In this document: piece after piece, positions 34,926 to 47,666 of the stretch | Layout of the letters: each line of letters starts with the position of its first letter | Numbering within the stretch: position 1 is the stretch's first letter | NCBI RefSeq assembly: GCF_000002075.1 | Contig: NW_004798309.1 | Span: forward strand, 69,472 to 133,471 | DNA from: Aplysia californica | Lineage: Eukaryota > Mollusca > Gastropoda > Aplysiida > Aplysiidae | Direction: 5' to 3' | Length of the DNA: 64,000 nt | Notes under the pieces: model-generated | The model's input: only the letters and a program-made list of their open reading frames with translations | Told to the model about the DNA's origin: nothing | Databases searched by the model: none | Program-made: the position numbers and the translations under genes

Positions 34926-37900
34926 CATGCACACACACATGCATACACACACTCAAACACAGAGGGGGGGGGGGGGAGTGAAAGAGAGAGAGAGAAGACT
35001 CTCAATTTTAAAGACATGTACAATAAATCACCAACAGAAAGACACTTTTCACACACAGTTTACATGTCTGAATTATTTCCCTTGACGTATTTTGCAAAAG
35101 AACCCCATTAAACCCCCAACCCCGCTACTCTGCAGTAAGCTGGCAAAACACCTTTCCTCCCCCCTCCCCCCCCTGTGGGTTGGGGGTATATTAATAGACC
35201 CACTACCCCGTCTGTAGGAGGTTTAACCCCTCCAATGACGAAGTGTCGCACCCGGACCCCAGCCCTGTTGGATCCTGATGCAACACCTACTTTGATGTAT
35301 CTTCCTCTTCTTCTTCCTTCTTTCTCACTTCTTCTATCTCTTCTTCCAAAGCTGACCTCATGTGGAGCAAAACTAGAGGTCACCTATCCCACAGAGTGGG
35401 CGCCTCGTTGACCGTGAGATGCGTCCTGTGCGGAGGGAAACGGGGTATGTACCTGGCAGTTGAGGTGAGATCAGTCTGCGGACTGTCCCTCGCCAACACA
35501 CCTCTTTGGCCCAGGTTTTCCTCTTAGACAGGAGGGTGGCACGGCCCATGCCACTCAATCGTTGGGAGCTGAAACCCCTTCAGGCCCTGGGTCAATCTTG
35601 ACGGGAGAGTCTTTCACACTCTCGTGAAGAGTATAACTCCATGGCAGCCCTGGTACAGCTCCGGTTGTCCGAGCAATGTCGCCCTTGTTGGGCTCAATGG
35701 CGGATGGGGAGCCCTGGAGCTGAACCATCTACATATCTTATATAGAATTTAAAAAACCCAAAGACCCAGCTCCCAACGTAAAGAACTCTCGGCTTGCGGA
35801 GGCGGGTGCGGCCGCCAGGCCGAGCAAACCATTGACCTCTATCTCTTCAGGAAAAGGGACCTTTACGGTTGCCTCTACCCTCCCTCTTCCCAGGGAGCTT
35901 CCATTGACCTCTATCTCTTCAGGAAAAGGGACCTTTACGGTTGCCTCTACCCTCCCTCTTCCCAGGGAGCTTCTGCGGCAGCCGTACTTGACCATCCGCA
36001 GTGCCAATGCGCAGAAAAAGATCACATATCTTTGACAATGACAATCTTTATTCATCTCACAGGGAGAAATTTGTCTTGGTCGTTAACAATGGCAGAAGAC
36101 GTTACAAAAGTTAGACCTCATGGTGCACTCATGCAAACCCACAACAAGACAGGACTTTAGGCTTAGTATACATGTCTCACATACATGATACTGGGACAAC
36201 CCGCTCCGTAAAACATTCTCAAGGCACTGCAGGTTGCAAGAGAGACGGAGGCCTACCAACTGGACATATTGGGTCTCTGTGAGATGAGATGGACGAATGC
36301 AGGGGAGTGCCAACTTGCTTCAGGGGAAACAGTTCTCTACTCTGGACATCTGGAGGGAAACTCGCAGCATACAGAAGGAGTAGGTATTCTGTTATCAACA
36401 CACGCCAAGTGAGCTTTGATAGGATGGAAAGCAGAGGGCCGGCAACTAATATCAGCTGAATTCCGTTCACAGAAGAAAGACATCAACCTTCATGTTATCC
36501 AGGGATATGCCCCCACCAATGATAAGGACCAGGATGTGAAAGAGACTTTCTACAAAATGCTACAAAATACTATTGATCAGGTTAGAAGGAAGGACATTTT
36601 GATTTTAATGGGAGACTTCAACGCTAAGGTAGCAGTGACAATGTAGGCTTTAAAGGAAATCATGGGGAAACACAGACTTGGAGTCAGAAATGAGAATGGA
36701 GAACTCTTTGCAGAAATATGTGCGACGAATGGGCTCATGATAGGAGGGACTGTTTTCCCATATAAACAGATACACAAATCAACATGGGTCGCCAGACCAA
36801 CAAACTGAAAACCAGATTGACCACATATCTGTCCCCGTAGAATTATGCAAATATAGAAGGCCAAATTATGCAAAAAAAAGCAAAATTATGCAAAAATTAT
36901 GCAAGTTACCATAACGCCATTCGCGACATGTTTTGCTCTTTTTCAACACAAAGCTTCATGATTTTCATGTTTTATGTACAGAAAAATTGAAAACAACATA
37001 TCAGTATCAGTAATTTGTTGTGTATTTGGAAAAAAACCCAATACACATCAGTTTAAAAAAAATAAAAATAATAATCTCTTAACTTTCAGCTGTAGAAGTC
37101 TAGATCTAGATCTAAAGGAAAGGAAAGAAAAATGTTTAAAAAAAAAAAAAAAAAAGGACATCTGGACCTCTGATGCTGGCATATTACTAAAACCAGAGAC
37201 ACCTGTCAAACATGAAACATCAGCACACTTGAGAACAACAACTTTTGATGGATTGAGAAAAATTGAACATGCTCCAGGAACAAAATCACAACCCATAACC
37301 AAGATCTTCTAACAAGGGAAATAACCAACTTTTCACTTAAATGAGACTTTTTACGGTGATTACGTCCCTTTACTCACATGGCGAGGTGCTAATTAATTGT
37401 TTTGTGAAAAAAAGGAAAAAACCCTGAAAAAACGCGGAGAATCCAAAATTATGCAAATGTTGCAGAATTACGCGAAAAATCGCGGCCGCGCCAGCCGCGC
37501 CAGCCGCGCCAGCCGCACAATCGCATAATCATACGGGGACAGACATATGTGTCAACAAGAAATTCAGGAGATCAAATAAGGGATGTTAGAGTTTACAGGG
37601 GTGCAGACGTAGCTTTGGACCATCCTCTGCTCATTTCAACAATCCGACTAAAACTAAAGCGAAGACAGGGAATTGTCAATAATCATAGGTACCGGTACAA
37701 CGTGGAATTTCTGAGAGAGTCATCGTCAAGAGAGGAGTTTAATGTAGCAGTTAAGAACAGGTTCCAAGTGTTGGAAGCACTAGGCGAGGATAGCAGCATG
37801 GAAGAAACATGGGAGGCAATAAAAGAAGGCTGGACCACTGTGTGTCAAGAGGTACTGGGAAAACGGAAATGTGAGCACAAGCCTTGGATATCGGCCACCT

Positions 37901-40900
37901 CTCTGAGGAAGATAGAATACAGGAAAAAGAAAAAGGATTAGGTAAACAGGAGCAAGACAAGAGCAGCCAAAGCGAAGGCCCAAGAAGAATACACCAAAGC
38001 AATGAAGGAGGTATAAGTCAGCGTAAGGAAAGACAATAGAAACTATGTAGATGACCTAGCGCGCGAGACAGAGGAAGCTGCAGGGGCAGGAAACATGAGA
38101 GGACTGTATGAAACCACCAAGAAACTTGCAGGCAGATACAAGAACGCAGATGTGCCAGTGAAGGATAAAAGGGAATCCAGACGAACAGAAAGAACGCTGG
38201 AAGGAGCATTTCAAAGAGCTACTGAACAGACCAAGGCCAGAAAAACAGTTTGACATTCCACCAGCAGAGATTGATTTGGGGCTGAGTGAAGAAAAGCCTA
38301 GTTTAGAGGAGATCAAGGAGGCGATAAGACATCAGAAAGCAGGCAAGGCAACCGGCCCAGATGGAATTCCCCCAGAAGTTCTCAAGGCGGATATCGATAC
38401 TGCGGCAGGGATTTTTCATGGAATTATTGGCAAGATATGGGACTGCGAAGAATTTCCACAGGATTGGAGAGAGGGATTGCTCGTGAAACTACCCAAGAAA
38501 GGAGACCTGCATGAGTGTAAAAACTAAGGAGGAATCATGACCTAGAAAAAGCCTTCGACACAACCTGGAAGTACAGCATTCTTCGAGACCTGCATGCACT
38601 CGGCATACGCGGTCACCTCCCTGCCTTCATTGGCAACTTCCTGAAGAACCGTTCCTTCCAGGTTCGTGTCGGATCCTCCCTTTCAGACCCCCACCAACAG
38701 GAAGAAGGAGTCCCCCAGGGGAGCATCCTTTCTCCTGGAAAGGCAGCTGCAAACGCAGCTGCACAAACTCGAAATGTGGGCAAACAATAACGGTTTCAAG
38801 TTCTCCCCGTCAAAGACGGTTGCAGTACACTTCTGCCGAACAGGCAGACGTGTGCTGCAGCCGGATTTGACACTATACGGGGAAAGGATTCCCGTCCAGG
38901 ACCAAGCTCGTTTCCTCGGCGTCATTTTCGACAAAAAACTCATATTCATACCACACATCAAAGACCTTCGTGTGAGGTGCCAGAAAGCGCTAAACGCTTT
39001 GAAAATTCTATCACATCCGGAGTGGGGCGGGGACTCAAAACACCTTCTTCACTTGTACATCTCCCTTGTCCGGTCCAGGCTTGACTACGGCTGTCAAGTC
39101 TACGGATCGGCAAAACCACACATCTTAAAAATGCTGGACCCAATACCGAACCAAGGACTCCGCCTCGCGCTGGGGGCTTTCTGCACTTCTCTGGTGGAGA
39201 GCCTCCAGGCCGAGGCCAACATACCATCACTCACACTCAGACGCACAACTCTCTCTACAATACGCAATTAAACAGAGCTCAACACCCGAGAACCCAGCAC
39301 CAACTGCATTTTTAAAACAAGCCCAGAAATCATAAACAAATTTCTAAACAGCGAAAAACTCACCAAGCCCTTCGGCCTCAGAATCCTTGAGGACTTAAAA
39401 AACTTACACTTTTCCAAACAAGACATCCAACAATTTCTTTTCACCGACCTCCCTCCGTGGCACCTCACCAAGGCAAAAGTAGACTTACAGCTGACTACAC
39501 ACGATAAAAAAAATGCACAAACACCAAAACATTTAAAGCAGAATACAAAAAACTTATAGAAAAATACCCCGGTGCGGAGCTTATCTTCACAGATGGCTCC
39601 AAAAAAGACAATGGTGTGGGCGCTGCAGCCCTATCTTCAAACAGTACACACCAGAGGAGACTCCATCCTGAAGCCTCCATTGTCTCTTCGGAGGCCACTG
39701 CCATTGACATGGCACTGGACTCCGTAGAAAATACTCCTAACAAATCTTTCCTTATCCTTTCTGACTCTCTGTCTTGCATCACCTCACTCACAAACTACAC
39801 ACTCCTACACCCAACAGAAAATTCACACCTTATCTGAAACAGGGAAAAATATCATGTTCGCATGAATACCTAGCCATGTGGGCATCCGAGGAAACGAGCA
39901 GGTAGATAACCTGGCAAAAGAATCCAAATCCCTTCTGTTGGGATCAACGACAAACACTCTCCCGCAGACTGACTTTAAAAATAAAGTAAAAAGCCACTCC
40001 TCCAGTCTGTGGGAGACTCTTTGGAAAAAGCAAGTAAACAAGAAACTTCACAACATTAAACCCAAACTGTAACCCTTCGGGCCTCTCCAGAAGAGACAAA
40101 GTCATTTTTACTCGATTACGCATCGGACACACGTCCCTGACACATAAATACCTCCTTCAGGGAGATGAGAAACGGTTCTTTATCGGATGCTTCACAGATT
40201 TTACCATTAGACACATTTTAACAGAATGTCTAGACTTTGGAGATCCAAAGGAAATATTTTAGACGCAAAAAATTTCAAGATCTGATTTCCGTCGTTGATC
40301 CCAACAGAATTCTTGATTTTATGAAGGCCATTGGTCTTTAACTTTATGGGAAGTTGTTAATGGAATTGTTAAAAATTTGTAATGTTATATTGAGAAAGTT
40401 GTTTTAAATTAGTTTATTTACATCAAATTTTTAGTATTTTAGCATTTTAATAGAAGTGTTCAACAGAATCGGGCTGTGCAGAGTACTGTTGCGAACAGAA
40501 CCAACCTTTTTTCGCACGCTCATATGACCGTATGCACTTGCGAGCGCCGTAAAACTCTTACTAAAACAAACGATCCTCCCTTTCAGACCTCCACCATCAG
40601 GAGGAAGGTGTTCCCCAGGGAAGCATCCTTTCTCCTGTTGTATTCGAAATTAAAATAGATTCCATCGTTAGACCCTCCAAAATAGCATAGAAAGCTCGTT
40701 ATATGTTGACAACTTCCTGATATGCTGCTGTTCGAAAAATCCTCACCTAAGATCTATGGAAAGACAGCTGCAAATGCAGCTGCACAAACTTGAAAAGTGG
40801 GCAAATAATAATGACTCCGAGTTTCCGACGATTGCAGTACGGTACACTTCTGCCGATCAGGCAGGCGTGTACTACAACCGGATTTTACACTATACAGGGA

Positions 40901-42977
40901 AAAGATTCCCATCCAGGACCAGGCTCGTTTCCTCGGCATTATATTTGACAAGATACTTACATTGATTTCACACATGATAAAAGACCTGCGTGTGAGGTGC
41001 AAGAAAGCATTTTCGCTTTGAAAATTGTAAGCATCCGGAGTGGGGTGGGGACTGAAAACATCTTCTCCACCTATACATTTTCCTTGTCTGATCCAGGTTT
41101 GATGCCTTGACTATGGTTGCCGGGTCTATGGATTGGCAGAACCCCACGTCCTGAAAAACCAGTACAAAACCAAGGACTCCGCCTCGCCCTGGGGGCTTTC
41201 CGCACTTCTCCAGTGGAGAGCCTCGGCAGAGGCAATCATACCATCACTCACACTCATATGCACACAACTACAATACGCAATTAAGCAAAGCTCAACACCA
41301 GAGAACCCAGCACACGACTGTATTTTCAGTACAAACCCAGACACCATAAACAAATTCCAAAACAACGGAAAACTAATCAAACCCTTATAAAAACATACAA
41401 TTTTCCAAACAAGACATCCAACAATTTCTTTCCTGCGAACTCCCTCTGTGGCACCTCACCAAGGCAAAGATAGACTTACAGCTGACCACACCCTCCAAAG
41501 TAAACACAAACACCAAAACATTTTAAAGCAGAATACAAAAAGCTTATTATAGAAAAATACCCCGGTGCGGAGCTAATCTTCACTGATGGTCTTAAATCGG
41601 ACTCCGCTGTGGGCGCCGCTGCCCTATCCTCAAACAGTACTCACCAGAAGAGACTCGAACCCAAAGCCTCAATTTTCTCTGCACTGACATGGCACTGGAC
41701 TCCATAGAAAATTCTCCCTAACATTTTTACTAACAAATCTTTCCTTATCCTATTTTTTTCTCTGTCTTGCATCACCTCACTTACAATCTACACCCTCTTA
41801 CGCCAAAAAATTGTTAGGTTACAACAACAAAAATGCACGCTTTGGCTGAAATCGGAAAAAGTATTGTGTTTGCATGGCGACCTAGCCACGTGGGCATCCG
41901 AGGAAACGAGCAAGTTTACCCCCTGACGAAAGAATCCTTGTCCCTTCTGTTGGGATCAACGACAAACACTCTCCCACAGACTGACTTTAAAAATAAAGTA
42001 AAAAACTACACCCCCAATCTGTTGGAGACTCATTGGAAAAAGCAAGTAAACAAGAAACTTAACAACATCAAGCCCAAACTGGGTCTGCGAAATCGTTCAG
42101 AAGAGGTGAAGTCATTTTTACCCGATTATGCATCGGACACATATCCCTGACACACAAATACCTCCTTGAGGGAGATGAGAAGCCGTTCTGTGACGAACGC
42201 GACACAGATTTTAAATTTTACCATTAGACACTTTTTAACAGAATGTCTAGACTTCGGAGAGACCCAAAGGAAATATTTTAGATGCAAAAGATCCTTGATT
42301 TTATAAAGGCCATTGGCCTTTATGGAAAATTAGAAATTACGTGGTTTAAAATATTACATGTTGTTAAAAAAATTATTTAAATTAAGAATTTATTTACACC
42401 AATTTTGTGTATTTTAGCATTTTTTAGAGGTGTTGACCAGAATCAGGCTGTGCAGTGAACTGTTGTGAATAAAACCAACTTTTTTTCGCGCGCTCATATG
42501 ACCTTATGCAGTTGCTGTAAAACTCTTACTAAAACAAAAAACAAATACCTTTAAAAATTTTTGGCGCCAATATTTTGTATCCACTAAATCAAAGTCCTGA
42601 TTAGTTACCTTACTTGACTTTAAAAAATCAAAGTTAAACTGTGATTAGTTTTTCAATAAAATATAATTTAAATTTTGGAAGAAATTTGTTTTGAAATGAC
42701 AAAAAGTCTCTTTATCTCAAAACTGCTGTGAATAAAAAAAAGGCGTTTTGTCAGCTTACGGCAGTATTCCACATACTCCATGCTTGTCTCAAGGGTGGCG
42801 GCATAACCATAACAAGGTTTGACTGTAGGTCTAAATTTTTTTGATTTGTGAAACTGGGATAAGCAAAGTTATGCAATTCTTTCTTGTGAGATGGACAATA
42901 TATATCATGTATATGTGGGTGTGTGTGTTGTGTGCATTTGTGAATGCAGTGCATGTATGTGAGAAGAATAGAGGTAA

Positions 42978-43021
<44 letters not shown>

Positions 43022-46000
43022 AATGCATTTGTTTGTTTTTTTGTCTATGTTTTTATTGAAATGTAAACTGTATTAAAACTTTCAGTCTTCTTTTGTAAGA
43101 GTAGGGGGAGGGGAGGGCAACCCTTTCCTTGAGTAATGCTCTTGCAAAGTTATTAACTCGGGTATAAAAAATTTACCATTACAGTAATTACTCATGTGTA
43201 ATTTTTCTATCTTTTTCTCCTCCACGCTCATCATTCCCAAAATTATCAAACATTTTTGTTCGATATTCCAGAAAAAGAATTGAAGAGTCTCGATTGCTGC
43301 TTTATCTATGTGGCTCAAGTTAATTCTATCAAAAGATACTGCAGTGCACATTTACAGATAATGTAAATTTGTTGTCTGTTGTTACCAGATCGTTAAAAGT
43401 ACTGGGGAAATGAAACACTTGGACACATCTGATGAGGGCAAGTGCAACTGGATGATGTTTGTGCGACCAGCTACCACATACCAACAACAAAACTTGGCAG
43501 CGTTTCTGAAAGATGATTGTGTCTATTTTGTTACTATCAAGGTTAGTATTTACTGTGGGCCCAGTGTTGTGATGTGTGAAAGAGAGAATGGACATGGAAA
43601 AGATGTTGGGGGGGGGGGGGGGGTGGAAAGTGGCAATCTTTTTATCTTTTATTTTCTTCATTTTTTTCCTGATGTCTGATGAGTACCCTCCGGCACGTCC
43701 AGAAGCCGGATGGAACCACAGCTGAAACACAGGTAGACATCGCAAACACAATTGCTACATCTCTCGCCAAAAACTCATTCCAAGCAAACTACAACACCAC
43801 CTTCCAAAACGTCAAAACTAACAGAGAACAACAACACCTAAACTTCCACTCAAACCACACTGAAACCTACATCGCAGACTTCACATTAGACGAACTAACA
43901 TCATGCATCTCGGACCTAGGAAACACAGCCCCGGGACCGGATGACATCCACAACCAGATCATTAGACTATGATTAGACCCTTACCCGTAGAGAAACACTT
44001 ACACTCCTACTAGACACATACAATGACATGTGGCGGTTGCACTCCTTTCCGGAGTCTTGGCGTCTCGTCACTGTCATTCCAATACCCAAACCAAACAAAG
44101 ACCACACACACCCATCCAATTACAGACCAATAGCACTAACGAGCTGTCTGTGCAAACTTTTATAGAAAAAATAATCCACAGGTGACTCATGTGGTTTCTG
44201 GAGATGACGGGCTCGTTGAGCGGTCTCCAGTGCCGATTCAGGAAAACTCGATCCACTCTGGATCACCTGGTCCGCCTGGAGACCTTTATACACGAGACGT
44301 TTGCCGAAAGAGGCCACATGATCGCCATTTTTTTTTACCTAGAAAAAGCCTTCGACACAACATAGAAGTATGGCATTCTCAGAGACCTGCACGCTTTCGG
44401 CATACACGGTCACCTCCCTGCCTTTATTGGCAATTTCCAGAAGAACCGTTCCTTCCAGGTTCGTGTTAGGTCCTCCCTTTTAGACCCCCACCAACAGGAG
44501 AAATGTGTCCCCCAGGGGAGCATCCTTTCTCCTCTCCTATTTGAAATCAAAATAGATTCCATCGTAAAAACCCTCCAAAACAGCATAGACAGCTCGTTAT
44601 ACGTTGACGACTTCTTGATATGCTGCCGTTCGAAAAATCCTCACTAAGATCTATGGAAAGACAGCTGCAAATGCAGCTTCACAAACTTGAAAAGTGGGCA
44701 AACAATAACTGTTTCAAGTTTTCCTCATCAAAGACGGTTGCAGTGCCGATCAGGCAAACATGTACTGCAGCTGGATTTGACGCTCTACGGGGAAAGGATT
44801 CCCGTTCAGGATCAGGCTCGTTTCCTCTGCGTTATATTCGACAAAAAACTCACATTCATACCACACATCAAAGACCTTTGTGTGAGGTGCCAGAAATCGT
44901 TAAACGGTTAAAAATTTTATTGTATCCGGAGTGGGGCGGGGACTCAAAACACCTTCTCCACGTGTACATCTCCCTTGTCCGATCCAGGCTTGACTACGGC
45001 TGTCAAGTCTACGGATCGGCAAAACCACACATCCTAAAAATTAAAAATGCTAGACCCAGTGCAAAACCAAGGACTCCGCCTCGCTCTGGGGCTTTCCGCA
45101 CTTCTCCGGTGGTGAGCCTCCAGGCTGAGGCAAACATACCATCACTCACACTCAGACGTACACAACTCTCACTACAATACACAAGTAATTAAACAGAGCT
45201 CAACACCAGAGAACCCAGCACACGACTGTATTTTTAAAACAAACCCAGAAACCATAAACAAATTTCAAAACAACGAAAAACTCATCAAACCCTTCGGCCT
45301 CAGAGTCCTTGAGGACCTCAAAATGAAAAACATACAATTTTCCAAACAAGACATCCAACAATTTCTTTTCCCTGACCTCCCTCCGTGGCACCTCACCAAG
45401 GCAGAAGTAGACTTACAGTACAGCTGACCACACACGACAAAGCAAACACAAACACCAAAACATTTAAAGCAGGATACAAAAAACTTATAGTAAAATACCC
45501 CGGTGCGGATCTTATCTTCACAGATGGCTCCAAAAAAGACAATGAAGTGGGCGCCGCAGCCCTATCTTCGAACAGTACACACCAGAAGAGACTCCATCCC
45601 GAAGCCTCCATTTTCTCTTCGGAGGCCACTGCCATTGACATGCTCTGGACTCCGTAGAAAAGTAGAAAATTCTCCTAACAAATCTTTCCTTATCCTTTCT
45701 GACTCTCTCTCTTGCATCTCCTCTATGGGTGAAAGTTTTCCGGCGTATGCCGGAATTCCGGCTTTTGAAAATACGCTTTCCAACTTTTCCGGTTTGAGAC
45801 AAATTGTCGACTTCATATAATGCATTTCGGAAGTACATGTTGTCATTCTCCACGTCCTGTCTGTAGCTCTTTACATTTTTGATTACGTTGTTGGTCTGTC
45901 TCAGCGTGCCCTACTGGCCAAAATGAGCGTTGCAAGCTCAGAAATAACCCAATTTGATCTATGTCGCAGTAAACACTAGGCCAACGACCTCGATGTTATT

Positions 46001-46388
46001 CATCTGGCAAGACCGCTCTGTGATTTGCCCAGGTTTAGCCATACTCTGTAAATTGTGGCTGGTTTTGACATCTTTGGTTCATGTCGTTTGGACAAGCACA
46101 AGCACGTCGCGGTATTGTGATTTTTTTTTTTTTAAAGAAGGAACTTCATTCTTTCAGTAAATGCAGATAAGATGTACTTAGAAAAATAGATGTAGCTAAC
46201 ATAATTTGAGGTCCCGAATGTTTATGTGGAGTCTATATATATATATATTTTTCTGTGTATTAAAACACACACAAAGACGTAACCATTTGTACCTATATAG
46301 CGAGGGGAAAAATCGGCGACATCGAGGGTAGCTCTAATTACATGCAGGCCTATAGACGGCCGCAAATTTCGTTTTACCGATGAAGCCG

Positions 46389-46451
<63 letters not shown>

Positions 46452-47589
46452 TTGGACAAGGAGTCCTTGACTGATACTTCAGAATTAAAAAATAATAATA
46501 AAACACACACACACTCAGCGTGCGCGCAGAGGGCCTATACATGGAATATAATATATTTATGGACACCCCTGGAAATTTTTGTATTCAGCTGGCTAGTCAC
46601 CTTGGTGATTTGCCGTCGGTCCCGATTTTTTCCCCTGAGATCCAGATTTTTAGATTTCATAGAGTATAGAGTGGCAGATTTGGTTCAGACATGCGAACTG
46701 AGTGTCTGCTTGTGAAGGCACGTAGCCGGTAGGGCCCTATTGTCGCCACGTGTGTCAGCGCTTTCTCTTCAATAGAGATTACGCACTATGCAGCAGCTTG
46801 CCGATGTTCGGTACATTAGGTCTTGGTGAAGTTGTAGTAGTGAACCATATCGGAGCAAAAGTAACGTACAAAGACTTCTCAGTTGAGGACAAACGGCGGA
46901 TCATAGTAGAAGTGGATGAAAAATCAATATATATACGTTTGAGATTCCGAACCAAAGAAAAAAAACACACCGGAAAATACTTTGTACATGTATTGAGACT
47001 TATAGTGCTGAAACAGGGATGAAAAGGCATAAACTGATAAAGTAGAGGGCAGTGGAACAAGCAGTGTTTCGTTGGTTTCAAAAGGGGCAGGCTATAGCTA
47101 TTTTTATGTCAAGCCAAATTATTTCAGTTAAGACTGAGGACTACAGCATTAAAAGTTGAAAATTAAATCGCCATCAATCCATCACGCGCGCAGGCTTTGC
47201 ACCAGGGGGCATAATTCATATAAATTTTGACCTGATTGTCCAACTTGGTTATTTTCTTTGGTGCAGCCTAGAATTTGTCCATGGCAAAATTCGTACATAA
47301 CGAAAAGATTTCTATGTCCCGCCGATTTTGCCATCAACTGCAACTGCCCAACCTACAGCCCCAGACAATGTGTGCACAAGTGCCATGCACCATTGCTGAA
47401 CTCTTATTTAGCAAGAATTCACAGTTGTAGTTTAAAAAATGTAGACTGTGACAGTGACATGGCTCTGGAAAAAAAATGTGTATCATTGGGGATTGTTATA
47501 AACAGTGGCGGCTCGTGGTTTATAGAACTGACCGGCCGTCATTCACATAGACTATTTCTCCCTCCCCCACCCCTTTCCTTCACAACACA

Positions 47590-47666
<77 letters not shown>

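Larger units (their letters stand above)
36180..38539 (+). mobile_element. RTE-like LINE (endonuclease and start of RT), interrupted
   Basis: Endonuclease pieces: [83 protein letters not shown]. After an insertion at 36829-37542 it continues with [17 protein letters not shown] (catalytic DH), then [20 protein letters not shown] and [18 protein letters not shown] of the reverse transcriptase. It ends at 38539 where LINE-A copy 4 begins. Several frame breaks. Resembles RTE-type LINEs often misnamed craniofacial development protein 2. Confidence 0.8.

Noticed and set aside
35155-36035. An LTR because of its non-coding, promoter-like content
   Set aside because: It matches the 5' UTR and ORF1 of LINE-A and has no second copy flanking an internal region.
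46750-47022. 90-residue frame [20 protein letters not shown] as a gene
   Set aside because: No domain, no paralogue in the window, and it lies in a hAT-like insert; chance cannot be excluded.
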